Source of the DNA: Bacillus tianshenii
GTDB lineage: Bacteria > Bacillota > Bacilli > Bacillales > Bacillaceae_N
Assembly (NCBI GenBank): GCA_020524525.2
Contig: CP129018.1
Location: forward strand, 2,236,115 to 2,300,114
Direction: 5' to 3'
Length of the DNA: 64,000 nt
Under the pieces are notes generated by a model. It was given only the letters and a program-made list of their open reading frames with translations. It made no database searches and was not told the origin of the DNA. How positions within the stretch are numbered: position 1 is the stretch's first letter; every line of letters begins with the position of its first letter. The translations under genes and the position numbers were made by a program. Below are positions 8,672-21,210 of the stretch, one piece after another.

Positions 8672-9787
8672 TTACTCACCTTTAAAGGCGCGCTTCATTT
8701 TCGAAAAGAAATTGCTGTCAGTTGTTTCATCTCCGCTCACTTCACCGAACTCTTTCAACAGCTGCTTTTGCTTACTAGAAAGACTTGTCGGCGTTACAAC
8801 CCGAATTTGTACGTGCTGGTCACCTTGACCATAGCCACGCACATTTTGCACACCTTTACCGCGCAAACGGAACTTTGTGCCTGTTTGAGTACCAGCTGGA
8901 ATTTTCAGCTTTACCTTTCCGTGTAATGTTGGTACCTCAACTTCATCGCCAAGAGCAGCTTGAACGAATGTTAATGGCATTTCACAATAAATATCTGTAT
9001 CATCACGCTCAAAGAACTCATGCGGCTTGACATGGAAAACAACAAACAAGTCACCAGGAGGGCCTCCATTGACACCAGGCTCCCCTTGTCCTGATACACG
9101 CATTTGCTGTCCCTCATCCACGCCAGCTGGAATCTTCACATGAATTTTCTTGCGTTTTTGAACCTTGCCGTCACCGCCGCATGTCGGACATTTCTCACGT
9201 ACATACTTTCCTGTTCCGTTACAATGATGACATACACGACGGTTTACAATTTTGCCAAACGGTGTGTTTTGCTCAACATTCATTTGACCTGCACCATTAC
9301 AGTGTGGACATGTCTCAGGGGTTGTGCCAGGCTTAGCCCCACTTCCATCACATGTGCCGCACTCTTCTTCACGCGGAATTTGAATGTCTGTTTCCTTACC
9401 GAAAGCAGCTTCCTCAAATTCCAATGACATTGTATATTGCAAGTCAGCACCTTGTCTTGGTGCGTTTGGATCACGACGTCGGCCGCCTCCACCAAAGAAC
9501 ATATCGAAAATATCGCCAAAGCCGCCGAAGTCAGCTCCGCCGCCTCCAAAACCGCCAAAACCTTGGTTCGGGTCAGTATGGCCGAACTGGTCATATTGTG
9601 CACGCTTCTGATCATCACTAAGGACTTCGTATGCATCTTTTGCTTCTTTAAACTTATCAGCTGCATCATCTTCCTTATTTACATCTGGATGATATTTGCG
9701 TGCGAGCTTGCGGTATGCCTTCTTTATCTCATCTTTTGAGGCATTTTTGTCGACGCCGAGAACCTCATAATAGTCTCGCTTGCTCAT
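8672..9787 (-). CDS. dnaJ: Chaperone DnaJ (Hsp40)
   Basis: 371 residues from ATG 9787 ([12 protein letters not shown]); the longer in-frame start adds an unlikely MIGSGYL. J-domain with the HPD triad (KYHPDVNKE), Gly/Phe-rich linker (about 75-110), four zinc-binding CxxCxGxG repeats ([32 protein letters not shown]), and a C-terminal substrate-binding domain. It stimulates DnaK ATPase and delivers substrates. A terminator lies between dnaK and dnaJ, so dnaJ is made partly by readthrough. Part of the HrcA/CIRCE operon. Confidence 0.97.
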   Translation of the reverse strand: MSKRDYYEVLGVDKNASKDEIKKAYRKLARKYHPDVNKEDDAADKFKEAKDAYEVLSDDQKRAQYDQFGHTDPNQGFGGFGGGGADFGGFGDIFDMFFGGGGRRRDPNAPRQGADLQYTMSLEFEEAAFGKETDIQIPREEECGTCDGSGAKPGTTPETCPHCNGAGQMNVEQNTPFGKIVNRRVCHHCNGTGKYVREKCPTCGGDGKVQKRKKIHVKIPAGVDEGQQMRVSGQGEPGVNGGPPGDLFVVFHVKPHEFFERDDTDIYCEMPLTFVQAALGDEVEVPTLHGKVKLKIPAGTQTGTKFRLRGKGVQNVRGYGQGDQHVQIRVVTPTSLSSKQKQLLKEFGEVSGDETTDSNFFSKMKRAFKGE

Positions 9788-9913
9788 CAAATACCCACTC
9801 CCGATCATTTTTCACATAAATTTTATATTATCATTGATTGTAGACTTTTCGCAACAGTTTACAAGATCGTTATCACAGGAAAAAGCAGGCTGCTTTCTCT
9901 GTTTTCTTTTTCA

Positions 9914-9954
9914 AAAAAAGTCAAAGTCAAGAGGAACCTGACTTTGACTTTTTT
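9914..9954 (-). terminator. Terminator between dnaK and dnaJ
   Basis: Perfect 15-bp stem (AAAAAAGTCAAAGTC / GACTTTGACTTTTTT) with an 11-nt loop. The A and T flanks make it functional on either strand; on the minus strand it would cut most transcripts after dnaK. Confidence 0.88.
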
Positions 9955-9971
9955 AGGTCGTTATTTATTGC

Positions 9972-11819
<1,848 letters not shown>

Positions 11820-11851
11820 TTATTATTATGCTATGTATTTTCATTAGCGAA

Positions 11852-12415
11852 TTATTGATTTACCTTTACCATTGATGGACGAATGACACGGTCATTCAAT
11901 TTGTAGCCTCTTTGAAGCTCTTCGACAACAACATTTGACTCGTAGTTCTCATCTTCAACCTGCATAACTGCTTGATGCAACTGTGGATCAAATTCCTTTC
12001 CAACAGCCTCGATCTCTTCAAGACCTTCCTTCTTAAGTGCCTCGATAAGCTGATTATGCACCATTTGCATTCCTTTGAGAACAGATTCTGTACTGTCCTT
12101 TTCAGGGTCGACAGCTAACGCGCGTCCGAAGTTATCAAGCGCAGGTAAAACCTCTTCAATCAAGCTTTGTGCTCTATATTTACGATCCGCTTCACGCTCT
12201 TTGTTCACACGGCGGCGGAAATTTTCCATATCAGCCTGTGCGCGTAAATAACGGTTGTTGTATTCTTCAACTTTCGCTTGCAGTTCTTCAATTTCAGCTT
12301 GCTTCTTGGCAAGTTCATCTGTTTCTTGTGTTTCTTCAACTGAAACCTCTTCTTCAACAGCTTCTGCTTCTTTTGCAAGCTCTTCTTGCTCTTGGTTTAG
12401 TTTATCCTCAGCCAA
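11852..12415 (-). CDS. grpE: Nucleotide exchange factor GrpE
   Basis: 187 residues from TTG 12415, chosen because it gives the usual short acidic N-terminus ([17 protein letters not shown]) and has a GGAGGTGAAGGGA binding site just before it; a longer in-frame reading would extend through this site. Long N-terminal coiled coil (about 15-75), then [15 protein letters not shown] and the beta-domain ending [16 protein letters not shown]. It opens the nucleotide cleft of DnaK. The acidic N-terminus is common in GrpE. Confidence 0.96.
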   Translation of the reverse strand: MAEDKLNQEQEELAKEAEAVEEEVSVEETQETDELAKKQAEIEELQAKVEEYNNRYLRAQADMENFRRRVNKEREADRKYRAQSLIEEVLPALDNFGRALAVDPEKDSTESVLKGMQMVHNQLIEALKKEGLEEIEAVGKEFDPQLHQAVMQVEDENYESNVVVEELQRGYKLNDRVIRPSMVKVNQ

Positions 12416-12562
12416 TCCCTTCACCTCCCTTATTACTCTAACAGCATAATGTGCATTAACACTATTGCATATATCTGCAAAACAATCCAATTAACATTCA
12501 TTTATACATAGGAAAGCGATGGAAGTCCTTACCACTTCCACCCCTTAACAATATTGCCATTG

Positions 12563-13594
12563 TTACTTGGATTGATACAGTGACGAAAGAACCTTTGACA
12601 AGTCTGCAGAAAAGACATTCAACAAGCTGATCACTTTTGAATATTCCATTCGTGTTGGCCCGAGTACTGCAATTGTACCCATATGTTCGTTGCCGACTGA
12701 ATAGGACGCTGTAATAATACTGCAATTACGCATCTCTTCGATTTTATTTTCTTGACCAATCTTAACCGAAATACCTGACTTTGATGTTCGCAGCATGTCA
12801 TAGACAAGCTGGTCCTGCTCGATAAGAGACATAAGCGAACGCAATTTCTGTAAATCATTGAATTCCGGCTGAGAAAGCATATTCGTTTTTCCGCCAAAAT
12901 AGATTTTTTCACTCTTTTGACTGCCAAATGTCTCAATCAACATTCGGTATACTTTCTCGTAATTGTAGAGATGGCGTTTTAATACATGCCCAACTTCCTC
13001 ATTCAATCGTTCAGGCAACTCAATAAGCGGAATACCTTTCAAGCGCTCATTCAGGATATTGACCATTTTTTCTAATTCGCCTGGCTCTATCCCTTCTGGC
13101 ATTGTAATTGTTCGATTTTCGACATGACCTGTGTCCGTCACGATTATCGCAACGGCCGTCGTATCTGTCAACGGAATCATTTGAAATTGCCGCAAACGAG
13201 TCTCGAACATTTCAGGCCCAAGCACGATTGATGTGTAACTTGTGAATTCCGATAAAATCTCTGCTGACTTCTGTGCCACCCGCTCTAACTCAAACACACG
13301 ATCCGAAAAGAACGTATGAATAGATTCAAGCTCTCCTCGTGATAACTTTGACGGAGCAAGCAAGTTATCTACATAAAAGCGGTAGCCTTTTTCTGATGGA
13401 ATTCGACCTGATGATGTATGAGTCTTCTCTAAGAAGCCCATGTCCTCCAAGTCTGCCATTTCATTGCGGATTGTCGCCGGACTGAAGGTGATTTCTTCCT
13501 TCTTCGCGAGTGTTCGCGATCCGACCGCTTGTGCAGAATGGATAAAATCATCAATGATCACTTGTAAAATCAACAGTTGGCGTTCTGTCAACAT
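12563..13594 (-). CDS. hrcA: Heat-inducible transcription repressor HrcA
   Basis: 343 residues, same length as B. subtilis HrcA. N-terminal winged helix-turn-helix ([17 protein letters not shown], then [27 protein letters not shown]), GAF-like dimerisation domain and conserved C-terminal region. Binds CIRCE operators to repress chaperone operons and is kept active by GroE. It is the first gene of its operon and a perfect CIRCE lies between it and its promoter, so it represses itself. Confidence 0.98.
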   Translation of the reverse strand: MLTERQLLILQVIIDDFIHSAQAVGSRTLAKKEEITFSPATIRNEMADLEDMGFLEKTHTSSGRIPSEKGYRFYVDNLLAPSKLSRGELESIHTFFSDRVFELERVAQKSAEILSEFTSYTSIVLGPEMFETRLRQFQMIPLTDTTAVAIIVTDTGHVENRTITMPEGIEPGELEKMVNILNERLKGIPLIELPERLNEEVGHVLKRHLYNYEKVYRMLIETFGSQKSEKIYFGGKTNMLSQPEFNDLQKLRSLMSLIEQDQLVYDMLRTSKSGISVKIGQENKIEEMRNCSIITASYSVGNEHMGTIAVLGPTRMEYSKVISLLNVFSADLSKVLSSLYQSK

Positions 13595-13610
13595 ATGATG
13601 ATCACCTCTG

Positions 13611-13637
13611 TTAGCACTCCTTTACATCGAGTGCTAA
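13611..13637. promoter_or_regulatory. CIRCE operator (HrcA binding site)
   Basis: Perfect inverted repeat TTAGCACTC - 9 nt - GAGTGCTAA, identical to the consensus, 16 nt upstream of the hrcA ATG and just downstream of the predicted transcription start. Confidence 0.98.
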
Positions 13638-13647
13638 ATCTAATATT

Positions 13648-13677
13648 AAATTACCAAATCCATTGTTGGATTGTCAA
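13648..13677 (-). promoter_or_regulatory. Sigma-A promoter of the hrcA heat-shock operon
   Basis: Minus strand: -35 TTGACA (13677-13672), 18-nt spacer, -10 TAATTT (13653-13648). The predicted start falls beside the CIRCE element. Confidence 0.65.
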
Positions 13678-13723
13678 CGTTAAGAATCCACTCTGCACAA
13701 AAAAATCGTTACCCGTTTTTATG

Positions 13724-14872
13724 TTATTCAAACACACCGAGGAAACTTTGAAAGACTTCATTCCCAAGTAAGAACCCTTTCTTTGTTAACCTTATGCGCT
13801 CCTCCGATTCTTCAAGCAATCCTTTTTTAACTGCATCTTTAATTTGCTTGTCAAACACCTCGTTCATACTTTTACCATAGCGAACGAAGAAACGTTGCTT
13901 GGACACACCTTCACGCTTTCGCAAGCCGAGAAACATTTCCTCTTCCATCTGCTCAGAAAGAGAAACCTTATGCTCTTCAATATACGGAAAGCCATTCTCT
14001 TCAATTCGTTGCATGTAATGAGGAAGCGGGCCAGCGTTAACTCTGCGCACCCCTGCAACATAACTATGTGCGCCTGCACCAAATCCAAAGTATTCGTTGT
14101 TATGCCAATATGTTAAGTTATGTTTGCTTTCATACCCTGGTACTGCAAAATTGCTAATTTCATATTGGGTAAATCCTTGGTTCTCCATTTCGGTCATTAA
14201 CACTTCAAACATTTGCGCTTCATTCTCTTCACTCGGAAGGCGTAACTTCCCTTTTTTCATTAAATTGTAAAAGACAGTCTTCGGCTCTATTTGTAATGAA
14301 TAACCAGAAAAATGCTTCACACCAAGACCAAACGCCGTTTGTAGCGTTTCTTCAAAAGAACTCATCTCTTGTCCAGGCAGCGCGTAAATTAAGTCTACAT
14401 TGATATTGTCAAAGCCGACTGCTTGTGCTGTTTCAATGGTCTCAAATACATCTTTTGCCCGATGTGTGCGGCCGATTTTTTTCAACAGCTCATCATTAAA
14501 TGTTTGGACACCGAAGCTTAATCGGTTTACTCCATAGTCTTTCATAAGCTGCAGCTTCTCTTTTGCCAAACCACCTGGATTTGCTTCAAACGTATATTCA
14601 ACATTTTCAACAGCAAGCGGTAAGATGTACCGTTCAATCGTGCTCAAAAATTGTTCCATCTGTTCCATATTCAACGAAGTTGGCGTACCACCACCAACAA
14701 AAATCGTTTCTATTCGATCTGTCGGAAACCGTTCAAGTGAATGCTTCACTTCTGTATCAAGTGCTCTTAAATAGTCTTCAACAGGCTGGTTCTGAAGGAA
14801 CACCTTATTGAAGTCACAGTAATAACAAATATGTTCACAAAACGGAATGTGAAGATACACTGCTTTTGCCAT
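13724..14872 (-). CDS. hemW: Radical-SAM heme chaperone HemW (HemN-like)
   Basis: 382 residues. Starts MAKAVYLHIPF and has CxxxCxxC at Cys12, Cys16 and Cys19 followed directly by DF, the HemW form, lacking the extra N-terminal region of true coproporphyrinogen dehydrogenase HemN. GGGTPTSL and FGFGAGAHSYV motifs and the C-terminal HemW domain are present. HemW inserts heme into respiratory enzymes rather than oxidising coproporphyrinogen. Lies between lepA and hrcA as in B. subtilis; the lepA terminator precedes it by about 25 nt. Confidence 0.93.
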   Translation of the reverse strand: MAKAVYLHIPFCEHICYYCDFNKVFLQNQPVEDYLRALDTEVKHSLERFPTDRIETIFVGGGTPTSLNMEQMEQFLSTIERYILPLAVENVEYTFEANPGGLAKEKLQLMKDYGVNRLSFGVQTFNDELLKKIGRTHRAKDVFETIETAQAVGFDNINVDLIYALPGQEMSSFEETLQTAFGLGVKHFSGYSLQIEPKTVFYNLMKKGKLRLPSEENEAQMFEVLMTEMENQGFTQYEISNFAVPGYESKHNLTYWHNNEYFGFGAGAHSYVAGVRRVNAGPLPHYMQRIEENGFPYIEEHKVSLSEQMEEEMFLGLRKREGVSKQRFFVRYGKSMNEVFDKQIKDAVKKGLLEESEERIRLTKKGFLLGNEVFQSFLGVFE

Positions 14873-14895
14873 TCATTTTTCACCTTCCACAAACA

Positions 14896-14924
14896 AAAGC
14901 CGCAAGACAGTTGCTTGCGGCTTT
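14896..14924 (-). terminator. Terminator after lepA
   Basis: Perfect 11-bp stem AAAGCCGCAAG / CTTGCGGCTTT with a 7-nt loop, 14 nt after the lepA stop. T-rich tails on both sides. Confidence 0.85.
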
Positions 14925-14937
14925 GTGTTTTTTCCAT

Positions 14938-16770
14938 TTATTTCTTCTCGTCGCTGTCCATTTTCAGAACCGCCATGAATGCTTCTTGCGGGACTTCGAC
15001 GGACCCAACTGACTTCATTCGTTTCTTACCTTCTTTTTGCTTTTCTAGTAGCTTACGCTTACGAGAAATATCCCCGCCGTAACATTTTGCAAGTACGTTT
15101 TTACGCATTGCCTTAATTGTTGAACGAGCGACAATTTTGTTTCCAATTGCTGCTTGAATCGGTACCTCAAATTGCTGACGAGGAATAAGCTCTCTTAGCT
15201 TATCAGTAATAACCTTACCCCGCTCATATGCGAAATCACGGTGAACGATGAAGGATAACGCATCGACTTGCTCACCATTCAATAAAATATCCATCTTCAC
15301 AAGGCGTGACTCTTTGTATCCGATTAGCTCATAGTCAAACGATGCATACCCTTTTGTTTGCGATTTCAACTGGTCAAAGAAATCATAAACGATTTCCGCA
15401 AGCGGAATATCATAAACAATATTAACGCGGTTTTCATCCATATATTGCATATCAATGAAATTACCACGCTTCGCTTGGCATAATTCCATAACCGGACCAA
15501 CAAAGTCGTTCGGAACCATAACGGTTGCTTTCACATATGGCTCTTGTACTCGTTGAATGCTTTGTGGGTCAGGCATGTTAGATGGGTTATCGACAATCAC
15601 TTCTTCTCCATCTGTCAGTTCTACCCGATAACTAACGCTTGGCGCAGTAGTAATCAAATCAATCTTGAATTCACGTTCAATCCGCTCTTGAATAATTTCC
15701 ATATGCAGCATCCCTAGGAAACCACAACGGAAACCAAAACCAAGCGCCTGCGATGTCTCCGGCTCATATTGTAGCGAAGAATCATTTAACTCAAGACGTT
15801 CAAGTGCTTCCCGCAAATCATTATACTTATTCGAATCAATTGGATAGAGACCACAGAATACCATCGGGTTAAGACGCTTATAACCAGGAAGTGGCTCAGC
15901 AGCAGGTTTCTGTGCACTTGTGATCGTATCACCGACGCGCGTATCCCCAACTGTCTTAATAGCAGCTGTTAAGAAACCAACATCCCCTACTGTTAATTCA
16001 TCCTGCGGCAATGGTTTTGGCGTGAAGACACCAAGCTCCGTTACTTCGAATTCTTTTCCTGTTGCCATCATACGAACCTTATCGCCGACTTTAACAGAGC
16101 CTTCTACAATTCGAATGTACGCAATAACACCACGATAAGGGTCGTATAAGGAGTCAAAAATAAGCGCTTTTAACGGCGCCTCTGGATCACCTTGTGGCGG
16201 TGGTACTTTTTCTACAATCTGTTCTAAAATTTCATCAATGCCAATCCCAGATTTCGCACTTGCTAATACAGCCTCTGAAGCATCAAGACCGATTACATCT
16301 TCGACCTCTTGACGGACGCGCTCAGGCTCTGCACTTGGAAGGTCAATCTTATTAATGATCGGAAGAATTTCCAAGTCATTATCAAGTGCTAAATAAACGT
16401 TCGCGAGTGTTTGCGCTTCAATGCCTTGCGCTGCATCCACAACAAGGATAGCACCTTCACACGCTGCAAGACTACGAGACACTTCATATGTAAAGTCGAC
16501 GTGTCCTGGCGTATCAATTAGATGAAAAATATACTCTTCTCCGTCCTTCGCTTTATATTTCAATTGGACAGAGTTTAATTTAATTGTAATGCCACGCTCA
16601 CGCTCTAAGTCCATCGCATCGAGCATTTGGCTTTTCATTTCACGCTGTGTCAAGGCGCTTGTTTTTTCTAGTATACGGTCTGCTAACGTACTTTTCCCAT
16701 GGTCAATATGTGCAATAATAGAAAAATTACGTATGCGCTCTTGCCTTTTTCTCTTCTGTTCATTATTCAA
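14938..16770 (-). CDS. lepA: Elongation factor 4 (LepA)
   Basis: 610 residues from TTG 16770; GGGAGTGAT just upstream supports this start over the longer reading. GTPase motifs [17 protein letters not shown] and NKIDLP, EF-G-like domains II, III and V, and the LepA-specific C-terminal domain ([25 protein letters not shown]). Acts on the ribosome in biogenesis and stalled elongation. Own vegetative promoter upstream and strong terminator downstream, so mainly a single-gene unit. Confidence 0.97.
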   Translation of the reverse strand: MNNEQKRKRQERIRNFSIIAHIDHGKSTLADRILEKTSALTQREMKSQMLDAMDLERERGITIKLNSVQLKYKAKDGEEYIFHLIDTPGHVDFTYEVSRSLAACEGAILVVDAAQGIEAQTLANVYLALDNDLEILPIINKIDLPSAEPERVRQEVEDVIGLDASEAVLASAKSGIGIDEILEQIVEKVPPPQGDPEAPLKALIFDSLYDPYRGVIAYIRIVEGSVKVGDKVRMMATGKEFEVTELGVFTPKPLPQDELTVGDVGFLTAAIKTVGDTRVGDTITSAQKPAAEPLPGYKRLNPMVFCGLYPIDSNKYNDLREALERLELNDSSLQYEPETSQALGFGFRCGFLGMLHMEIIQERIEREFKIDLITTAPSVSYRVELTDGEEVIVDNPSNMPDPQSIQRVQEPYVKATVMVPNDFVGPVMELCQAKRGNFIDMQYMDENRVNIVYDIPLAEIVYDFFDQLKSQTKGYASFDYELIGYKESRLVKMDILLNGEQVDALSFIVHRDFAYERGKVITDKLRELIPRQQFEVPIQAAIGNKIVARSTIKAMRKNVLAKCYGGDISRKRKLLEKQKEGKKRMKSVGSVEVPQEAFMAVLKMDSDEKK

Positions 16771-16812
16771 ATCGATCACTCCCACCATAACGGCAAAGAT
16801 ACACTAGCATAG

Positions 16813-16841
16813 ATTATAGCAGTGAAGGTGCAGTCACACAA
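16813..16841 (-). promoter_or_regulatory. Vegetative promoter of lepA
   Basis: Minus strand: -35 TTGTGT (16841-16836), 17-nt spacer, -10 TATAAT (16818-16813), about 45 nt before the lepA start. Confidence 0.7.
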
Positions 16842-16869
16842 GTTTTCTTCGCTGTACACGTTACGATAA

Positions 16870-16905
16870 TAAAATAAAAAGAACAGCAGTCAGAGCCACT
16901 GTTCT
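16870..16905 (-). terminator. Terminator after spoIIP-yqxA
   Basis: Stem AGAACAG / CTGTTCT (16880-16886 and 16899-16905) immediately after the yqxA stop, followed on the minus strand by TTTTATTTTATT. Confidence 0.75.
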
Positions 16906-17268
16906 CTAAATTGGAATCTTCTCGATTATTTTTTCAAACGCAAAAATGCTTATTTCAATGATTTTTGTAAAGAGGGTTTCTAATATCTCTGACAGCTTCT
17001 TACCTAATTCTGAGAAAAAGTTGAAAGACTTGATGTGCTGGAGCTTCTCCTTCTTCTCTTCAATTTGGGTAGCATCAACCTCCTTGCCGAGCACAGAAGC
17101 TTCCACTACTCCATCTTCTCCTTCTTCGACACTTATCACTTCTTTCATTTCTGGATCATCATAACCTCTCATCTCTTCCATACTATTGTTCGCTTGCTGC
17201 ATGCCAAGCAGAACGCCGAAAAATAAGAGTAGCGCAGAGCCAGCAGACAGAATAAGAAATTTCCACAT
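16906..17268 (-). CDS. yqxA: YqxA family membrane protein
   Basis: 120 residues. N-terminal membrane helix (WKFLILSAGSALLLFFGVLLGM, about 2-23), an acidic middle (about 34-75), and an amphipathic C-terminal segment (FTKIIEISIFAFEKIIEKI). Matches by size, topology and position the B. subtilis YqxA protein located between spoIIP and lepA. Function is not established; cotranscription with spoIIP 12 nt upstream hints at a sporulation setting. Confidence 0.8.
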   Translation of the reverse strand: MWKFLILSAGSALLLFFGVLLGMQQANNSMEEMRGYDDPEMKEVISVEEGEDGVVEASVLGKEVDATQIEEKKEKLQHIKSFNFFSELGKKLSEILETLFTKIIEISIFAFEKIIEKIPI

Positions 17269-17279
17269 TGCACATCCCT

Positions 17280-18449
17280 CTAATTGTTCACTTTTTTAGC
17301 CTGCCAATAATATTCCGCAAAAACATCTGCAATAGCTGAAGTCGTCCGATAGACTTCCTCAAGTGTATTCTCTGTTCCACCCATTTCGATAATAATCGCA
17401 TTTTCAGATAAGTCTTGGTTGAACTTTCCGTTTGTTCCTGGTCCAGATTTTGTCGTGACCCCACGGCTAATACCTGGATATTGCTTCGCTAACAACTCAT
17501 GTAGATCTGTTGCCAACTTTAAGTTCCGCTCATATTTGGCATGTTCTCCACCAATTACAAAATAAGTACGTGCATAGTTTTTTCCGTTTATTTCAACGGT
17601 TGTATTTTCCTTCGTCTGCCAGTCTCTGTGAATATCAAAGAAAAATTGCAAATCACGATTGTTTGCAATCGCTTGTTTGACAACAGGTCTTGACTGATCG
17701 TAAGAGCGTGAATAATGAATCCCGCCTTGCAGCAATTGACCGGTAATATCTGTCGTATCAACTGTTGCCCCAATCCCCCGCGCTTCCAGCTCTTCTGCTA
17801 ATCGTGTTCCTACAAGCGTTACGTTTGCTTTACTATGGTAGGCTTCATCTCCACCTTTTGCCTCAGGAATCAGCGGCAAATACGATTCTCTTGAATGCGT
17901 ATGGTAGATGAAAACAACTTGCTTTCCATTTGTCGTCATTTTCGGCTTTGCACTTTCATCTGGCTTGTCTGCTTTTTCTAAGCTTTCAAGCGATGCTTTA
18001 CGCTCTTTCAACAGCACTTCTACAGGCGGTGCTGATTCGTACGGCATATTCGTATAGTCTGTCCCTTCTCCAGCCACAATAATTTCTCCGTCATAAATTG
18101 AAAAGTACGGCAGCTCCCGCCCTAAAAAGCTGCGCGGGTCGTCAAAGTTAATATTCGTGGCAATCTCAAATAAAAACGAAGAAACTTTCGGTCCAGCATT
18201 TCCCTCTGGAAGCACTTGAGAGAAATAAGGATTTTCAAACGTCATCAGATGAAGAAATGATTCGCCTGTTAACTTTGCTGCCCATTGATGTACTGATGAG
18301 GAAGAAAGCCGGTACTCTGGCTTCAATGACGTTAACGTGCCGATCATGATAAAGAGAATCATCATAATAACGGTAAAGAAAACAACTAACCGCACAATAT
18401 GTGGACCTTCAATAATGACACCAATCCTTTGTGTTCTTGGAGGCCTCAT
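17280..18449 (-). CDS. spoIIP: Stage II sporulation protein P (peptidoglycan amidase/endopeptidase)
   Basis: 389 residues. One N-terminal membrane helix (about 22-45), then the SpoIIP catalytic domain with IYHTHSRESYLP, FFDIHRDWQ and IIEMGGTENTLEE, which hold the zinc ligands and catalytic Glu. With SpoIID and SpoIIM it degrades septal peptidoglycan to drive forespore engulfment. Immediately downstream of gpr, the usual order, and followed by yqxA. Spore-stage sigma control is expected from the family but no promoter was assigned. Confidence 0.96.
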   Translation of the reverse strand: MRPPRTQRIGVIIEGPHIVRLVVFFTVIMMILFIMIGTLTSLKPEYRLSSSSVHQWAAKLTGESFLHLMTFENPYFSQVLPEGNAGPKVSSFLFEIATNINFDDPRSFLGRELPYFSIYDGEIIVAGEGTDYTNMPYESAPPVEVLLKERKASLESLEKADKPDESAKPKMTTNGKQVVFIYHTHSRESYLPLIPEAKGGDEAYHSKANVTLVGTRLAEELEARGIGATVDTTDITGQLLQGGIHYSRSYDQSRPVVKQAIANNRDLQFFFDIHRDWQTKENTTVEINGKNYARTYFVIGGEHAKYERNLKLATDLHELLAKQYPGISRGVTTKSGPGTNGKFNQDLSENAIIIEMGGTENTLEEVYRTTSAIADVFAEYYWQAKKVNN

Positions 18450-18534
18450 CTTTCACACCCTCTCATCGCTATACTAGTAATCAGCATATGAGATGATAGA
18501 AAGAATAGAACTAGAAAAAGAGCAATGACTAGAA

Positions 18535-19650
18535 TTAACGGGTATAGACCCCAACATTGTCATCGTTTATCGTTGGATGAAGAGCATCATTCAAGCCTTC
18601 TGCAATCAAATGAGCCATATCTTCCATGAAAATATCGACTTCTTTTGGGGTTACCATTAAGTTATGACCGATCGGTGCAAGAACCTCATGAATTAGACGC
18701 CTCTTCTCTTCATCAGGTAAAGTGCCTACGATCCCCAAGAACGTCTTCCGTTTCTCCTCATTCGGAAGGTCCTCTTCACTCAATGTCCGCTTTTCGCCAA
18801 ACTGCATGCCAGCCGGTGCAAGCGAACGGGAAGGCTTATCTCCTTCACTCAACTCTCTACCAAAGTGCTTCAATAGAAAGTCAATCGCGTCACTTGTAAT
18901 TGTCGCAGCATCCACAACTGTCGGAATACCAACCGCAATAACTGGAATCCCATATGTTTCCTTACTTATTTCTTTCCGTTTATTACCGACACCTGAGCCT
19001 GGGTGAATACCTGTGTCAGAGATTTGAATGGTTGAATTAACACGTTCAATCGACCGTGAAGCTAGAGCATCTACCGCAATAACGAAGTCAGGCTTTGTTT
19101 TTTCAATAATCCCGGCGATAATATCACTTGTTTCTATGCCAGTTAACCCCATGACTCCAGGCACGACACCACTGACAGAGCGATAACCATCTTGGACTCG
19201 TTCTGGTTCAAGCGTGAACAAATGCTTTGTAATGAGAAGCTGTTCAATCATCATCGGACCAAGCGCATCAGGTGTGACATTACGATTCCCAAGCCCGACA
19301 ACAAGACATGTATCCTCGTCTTTAATGCCACACTCTTTCATTAAAGAAACCATTTCACGTGTGAAAGTCTGTTCAACACGCCGCTGAAATTCCGAATCAC
19401 TACCTCTTATTTCTGGCGCTTCAATCGTAATATAGCGCCCAGGTTTTTTTCCCGTTATGTCAGCACCTTTATCTTCAATGCGAATATGCGTTAATTTGAT
19501 CCCGTCAACCTCATGTTCTTTCACAACAACGCCATCAATCGTATTTTTCTTTTGTCCTTCTTGGCCCTGCCGTTCTACTGCCATATCCCGTGCTTCCAAT
19601 GCCAAATCAGTCCGAACGGCATACACCGACAAATCAAGCGGTTCACTCAT
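18535..19650 (-). CDS. gpr: Germination protease GPR
   Basis: 371 residues from ATG 19650 ([19 protein letters not shown]), with a GGAGGG binding site; a start 20 codons upstream would run through it and is rejected. Contains a short N-terminal propeptide ending near the RTDLALE autoprocessing motif, and the aspartic-type protease core including [16 protein letters not shown] and [18 protein letters not shown] is made in the forespore and degrades small acid-soluble spore proteins at germination. Divergent from rpsT. Confidence 0.96.
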   Translation of the reverse strand: MSEPLDLSVYAVRTDLALEARDMAVERQGQEGQKKNTIDGVVVKEHEVDGIKLTHIRIEDKGADITGKKPGRYITIEAPEIRGSDSEFQRRVEQTFTREMVSLMKECGIKDEDTCLVVGLGNRNVTPDALGPMMIEQLLITKHLFTLEPERVQDGYRSVSGVVPGVMGLTGIETSDIIAGIIEKTKPDFVIAVDALASRSIERVNSTIQISDTGIHPGSGVGNKRKEISKETYGIPVIAVGIPTVVDAATITSDAIDFLLKHFGRELSEGDKPSRSLAPAGMQFGEKRTLSEEDLPNEEKRKTFLGIVGTLPDEEKRRLIHEVLAPIGHNLMVTPKEVDIFMEDMAHLIAEGLNDALHPTINDDNVGVYTR

Positions 19651-19746
19651 GAAAAGTCCCTCCTTCTCGTTACCATTTCTTGCTGACAGTTTTGCCATAT
19701 ACAGTGACATTCATGCACACTTAAATGAAAAACTCTTAATCCTCTA

Positions 19747-19775
19747 TTGCAAAGAAACCGTCCGTTTGATAGAAT
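19747..19775 (+). promoter_or_regulatory. Vegetative promoter of rpsT
   Basis: -35 TTGCAA (19747-19752), 17-nt spacer, -10 TAGAAT (19770-19775), about 57 nt before the ATG. Confidence 0.75.
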
Positions 19776-19831
19776 ACTTTGTGTTCTATATAAGAGTGAA
19801 AGTTAAGCTTCCATTCAAGGAGGTGAAAGGA

Positions 19832-20098
19832 ATGCCAAACATTAAATCTGCAATCAAACGCGTAAAGAAGAACGATGTACGTCGCGTACAAAACGCTGCA
19901 ATCAAATCTGAAATGCGTTCAGCAATCAAGAAATTCGAAACATTAGCTGATAACAAAGATGTAGATAGCGCAAAAACAGCTCTAGTTGACGCTGTTAAAC
20001 GTATTGACAAAGCTGCTCGTAAAGGTCTAGTTCACCGTAACAAAGCAGACCGTCAAAAATCTCGTCTAACTCAAAAACTAAACGAACTTTCTGCTTAA
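19832..20098 (+). CDS. rpsT: 30S ribosomal protein S20
   Basis: 88 residues, [20 protein letters not shown]..., with the typical Lys/Arg-rich helical bundle and [19 protein letters not shown] ending. Binds 16S rRNA early in 30S assembly. Start is fixed by AAGGAGGTGAAAGG immediately before ATG 19832; the frame is open far upstream but nothing there resembles S20. Encoded opposite to gpr and holA; own promoter and terminator. Confidence 0.98.
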   Translation: MPNIKSAIKRVKKNDVRRVQNAAIKSEMRSAIKKFETLADNKDVDSAKTALVDAVKRIDKAARKGLVHRNKADRQKSRLTQKLNELSA

Positions 20099-20110
20099 TT
20101 GCAGGAACGT

Positions 20111-20143
20111 AAAAGAAGCGTCCTTATTCACGCTTCTTTTTTG
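20111..20143 (+). terminator. Terminator of rpsT
   Basis: 11-bp stem AAAAGAAGCGT / ACGCTTCTTTT with an 8-nt loop and trailing T-run. Confidence 0.92.
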
Positions 20144-20147
20144 ATAC

Positions 20148-20187
20148 AAACAGGGGGAGTAGCGATTGGTTCGCACTCCCCCTGTTT
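20148..20187 (-). terminator. Terminator of holA
   Basis: 13-bp perfect stem AAACAGGGGGAGT / ACTCCCCCTGTTT with a 14-nt loop, abutting the holA stop codon. Confidence 0.85.
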
Positions 20188-21210
20188 CTATTCTTTCTTC
20201 AGTTTCATCAAAAACAATTCCACTGCCAGCTGTTTATCCAGCTTACCGCTTTTAATTCTGTAGTCCACTTCTGCCAGCTCATCCATCAGCCTTAACAGCT
20301 CATTCATTTCAAACAAATTGGCTTTTTGCATTGCAAGCTTTACACGAAATGGATGTACTTTCAGCGTTGAAGCAATTTGACTTTGTCCATACCCACGGCT
20401 TGCCAGTCCTTTCACTTGATACAATAAGCGAAACTGCTGTGTCAGCAAGGCAAGAATTTTGATCGGTTCTTCTTTTTGCTCTAACATATCATAGAAAATT
20501 CGCATCGCCTTTTGTAAATCACGTTTTAACACCATATCTGTTAGTGAAAAGATATTTTGTTCAAGTGAACGTGAGGCAAGCATCTCAACCATTTTCACGG
20601 TAATCTCTCCAGTATCAAATGCATAGAGAGATAGCTTGTCCATTTCTGTGCTCAGCATCATCAAGTCTGGCCCAACTGTTTCTAATAACAAAGCAACAGC
20701 TTCTGGCTCTATACTAACTCGCCGTTCTTTTGCCTGCTGATTAAGCCATTGCTTAATTTCTTTTTCCGTCAACGGGGCAGCGTGAACAAACCCGCCTCTT
20801 TTCTTGATTGCTTTAACTACTTTTTTTCGTTCATCCAGCTTCTCATACGGGGCAATCATCATGACAATCGATTCTGAAGATGGATCTTCTATATAACGCT
20901 CTAACTGCTTCAAGTCGTGCTCTACCTTTTGGTCATTCTTTTGAGCCGTCAAGAAATAAGCATTCTGAACAATCACGACCCGTCGTTCCCCCATAAAAGG
21001 AAGTGTCTCCGCATCTTCAATTGCCGCTTGAATCGGTGTTTCTGCCATATCAAAGAAGGATAAATTAAAATCACGATCTTCTTCACTTAATGTTTTTTGA
21101 ATAAGTTTTTGTTTCGTATCCTCAATTAAAAAATTTTCTGTTCCATAAAATAGGTAGACCGGATAAAACATTCCATTCTTTATTTCACGTTGAATATCAA
21201 TTATGTTCAA
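20188..21210 (-). CDS. holA: DNA polymerase III subunit delta (HolA, YqeN)
   Basis: 340 residues. Starts MNIIDIQREIKNGMFYPVYLFYGTENFLIEDT, then the AAA+-like delta fold with LPFMGERRVVIVQNAYFL, ending in the C-terminal clamp-loader collar (QLAVELFLMKL). Opens the beta clamp during replication. Convergent with rpsT as in B. subtilis, with back-to-back terminators between them. Confidence 0.95.
   Translation of the reverse strand: MNIIDIQREIKNGMFYPVYLFYGTENFLIEDTKQKLIQKTLSEEDRDFNLSFFDMAETPIQAAIEDAETLPFMGERRVVIVQNAYFLTAQKNDQKVEHDLKQLERYIEDPSSESIVMMIAPYEKLDERKKVVKAIKKRGGFVHAAPLTEKEIKQWLNQQAKERRVSIEPEAVALLLETVGPDLMMLSTEMDKLSLYAFDTGEITVKMVEMLASRSLEQNIFSLTDMVLKRDLQKAMRIFYDMLEQKEEPIKILALLTQQFRLLYQVKGLASRGYGQSQIASTLKVHPFRVKLAMQKANLFEMNELLRLMDELAEVDYRIKSGKLDKQLAVELFLMKLKKE

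Noticed and set aside
19457-19831. Long N-terminal extension of rpsT
   Set aside because: It is antisense to gpr, shows no S20 similarity, and the true ATG at 19832 has a perfect ribosome binding site.
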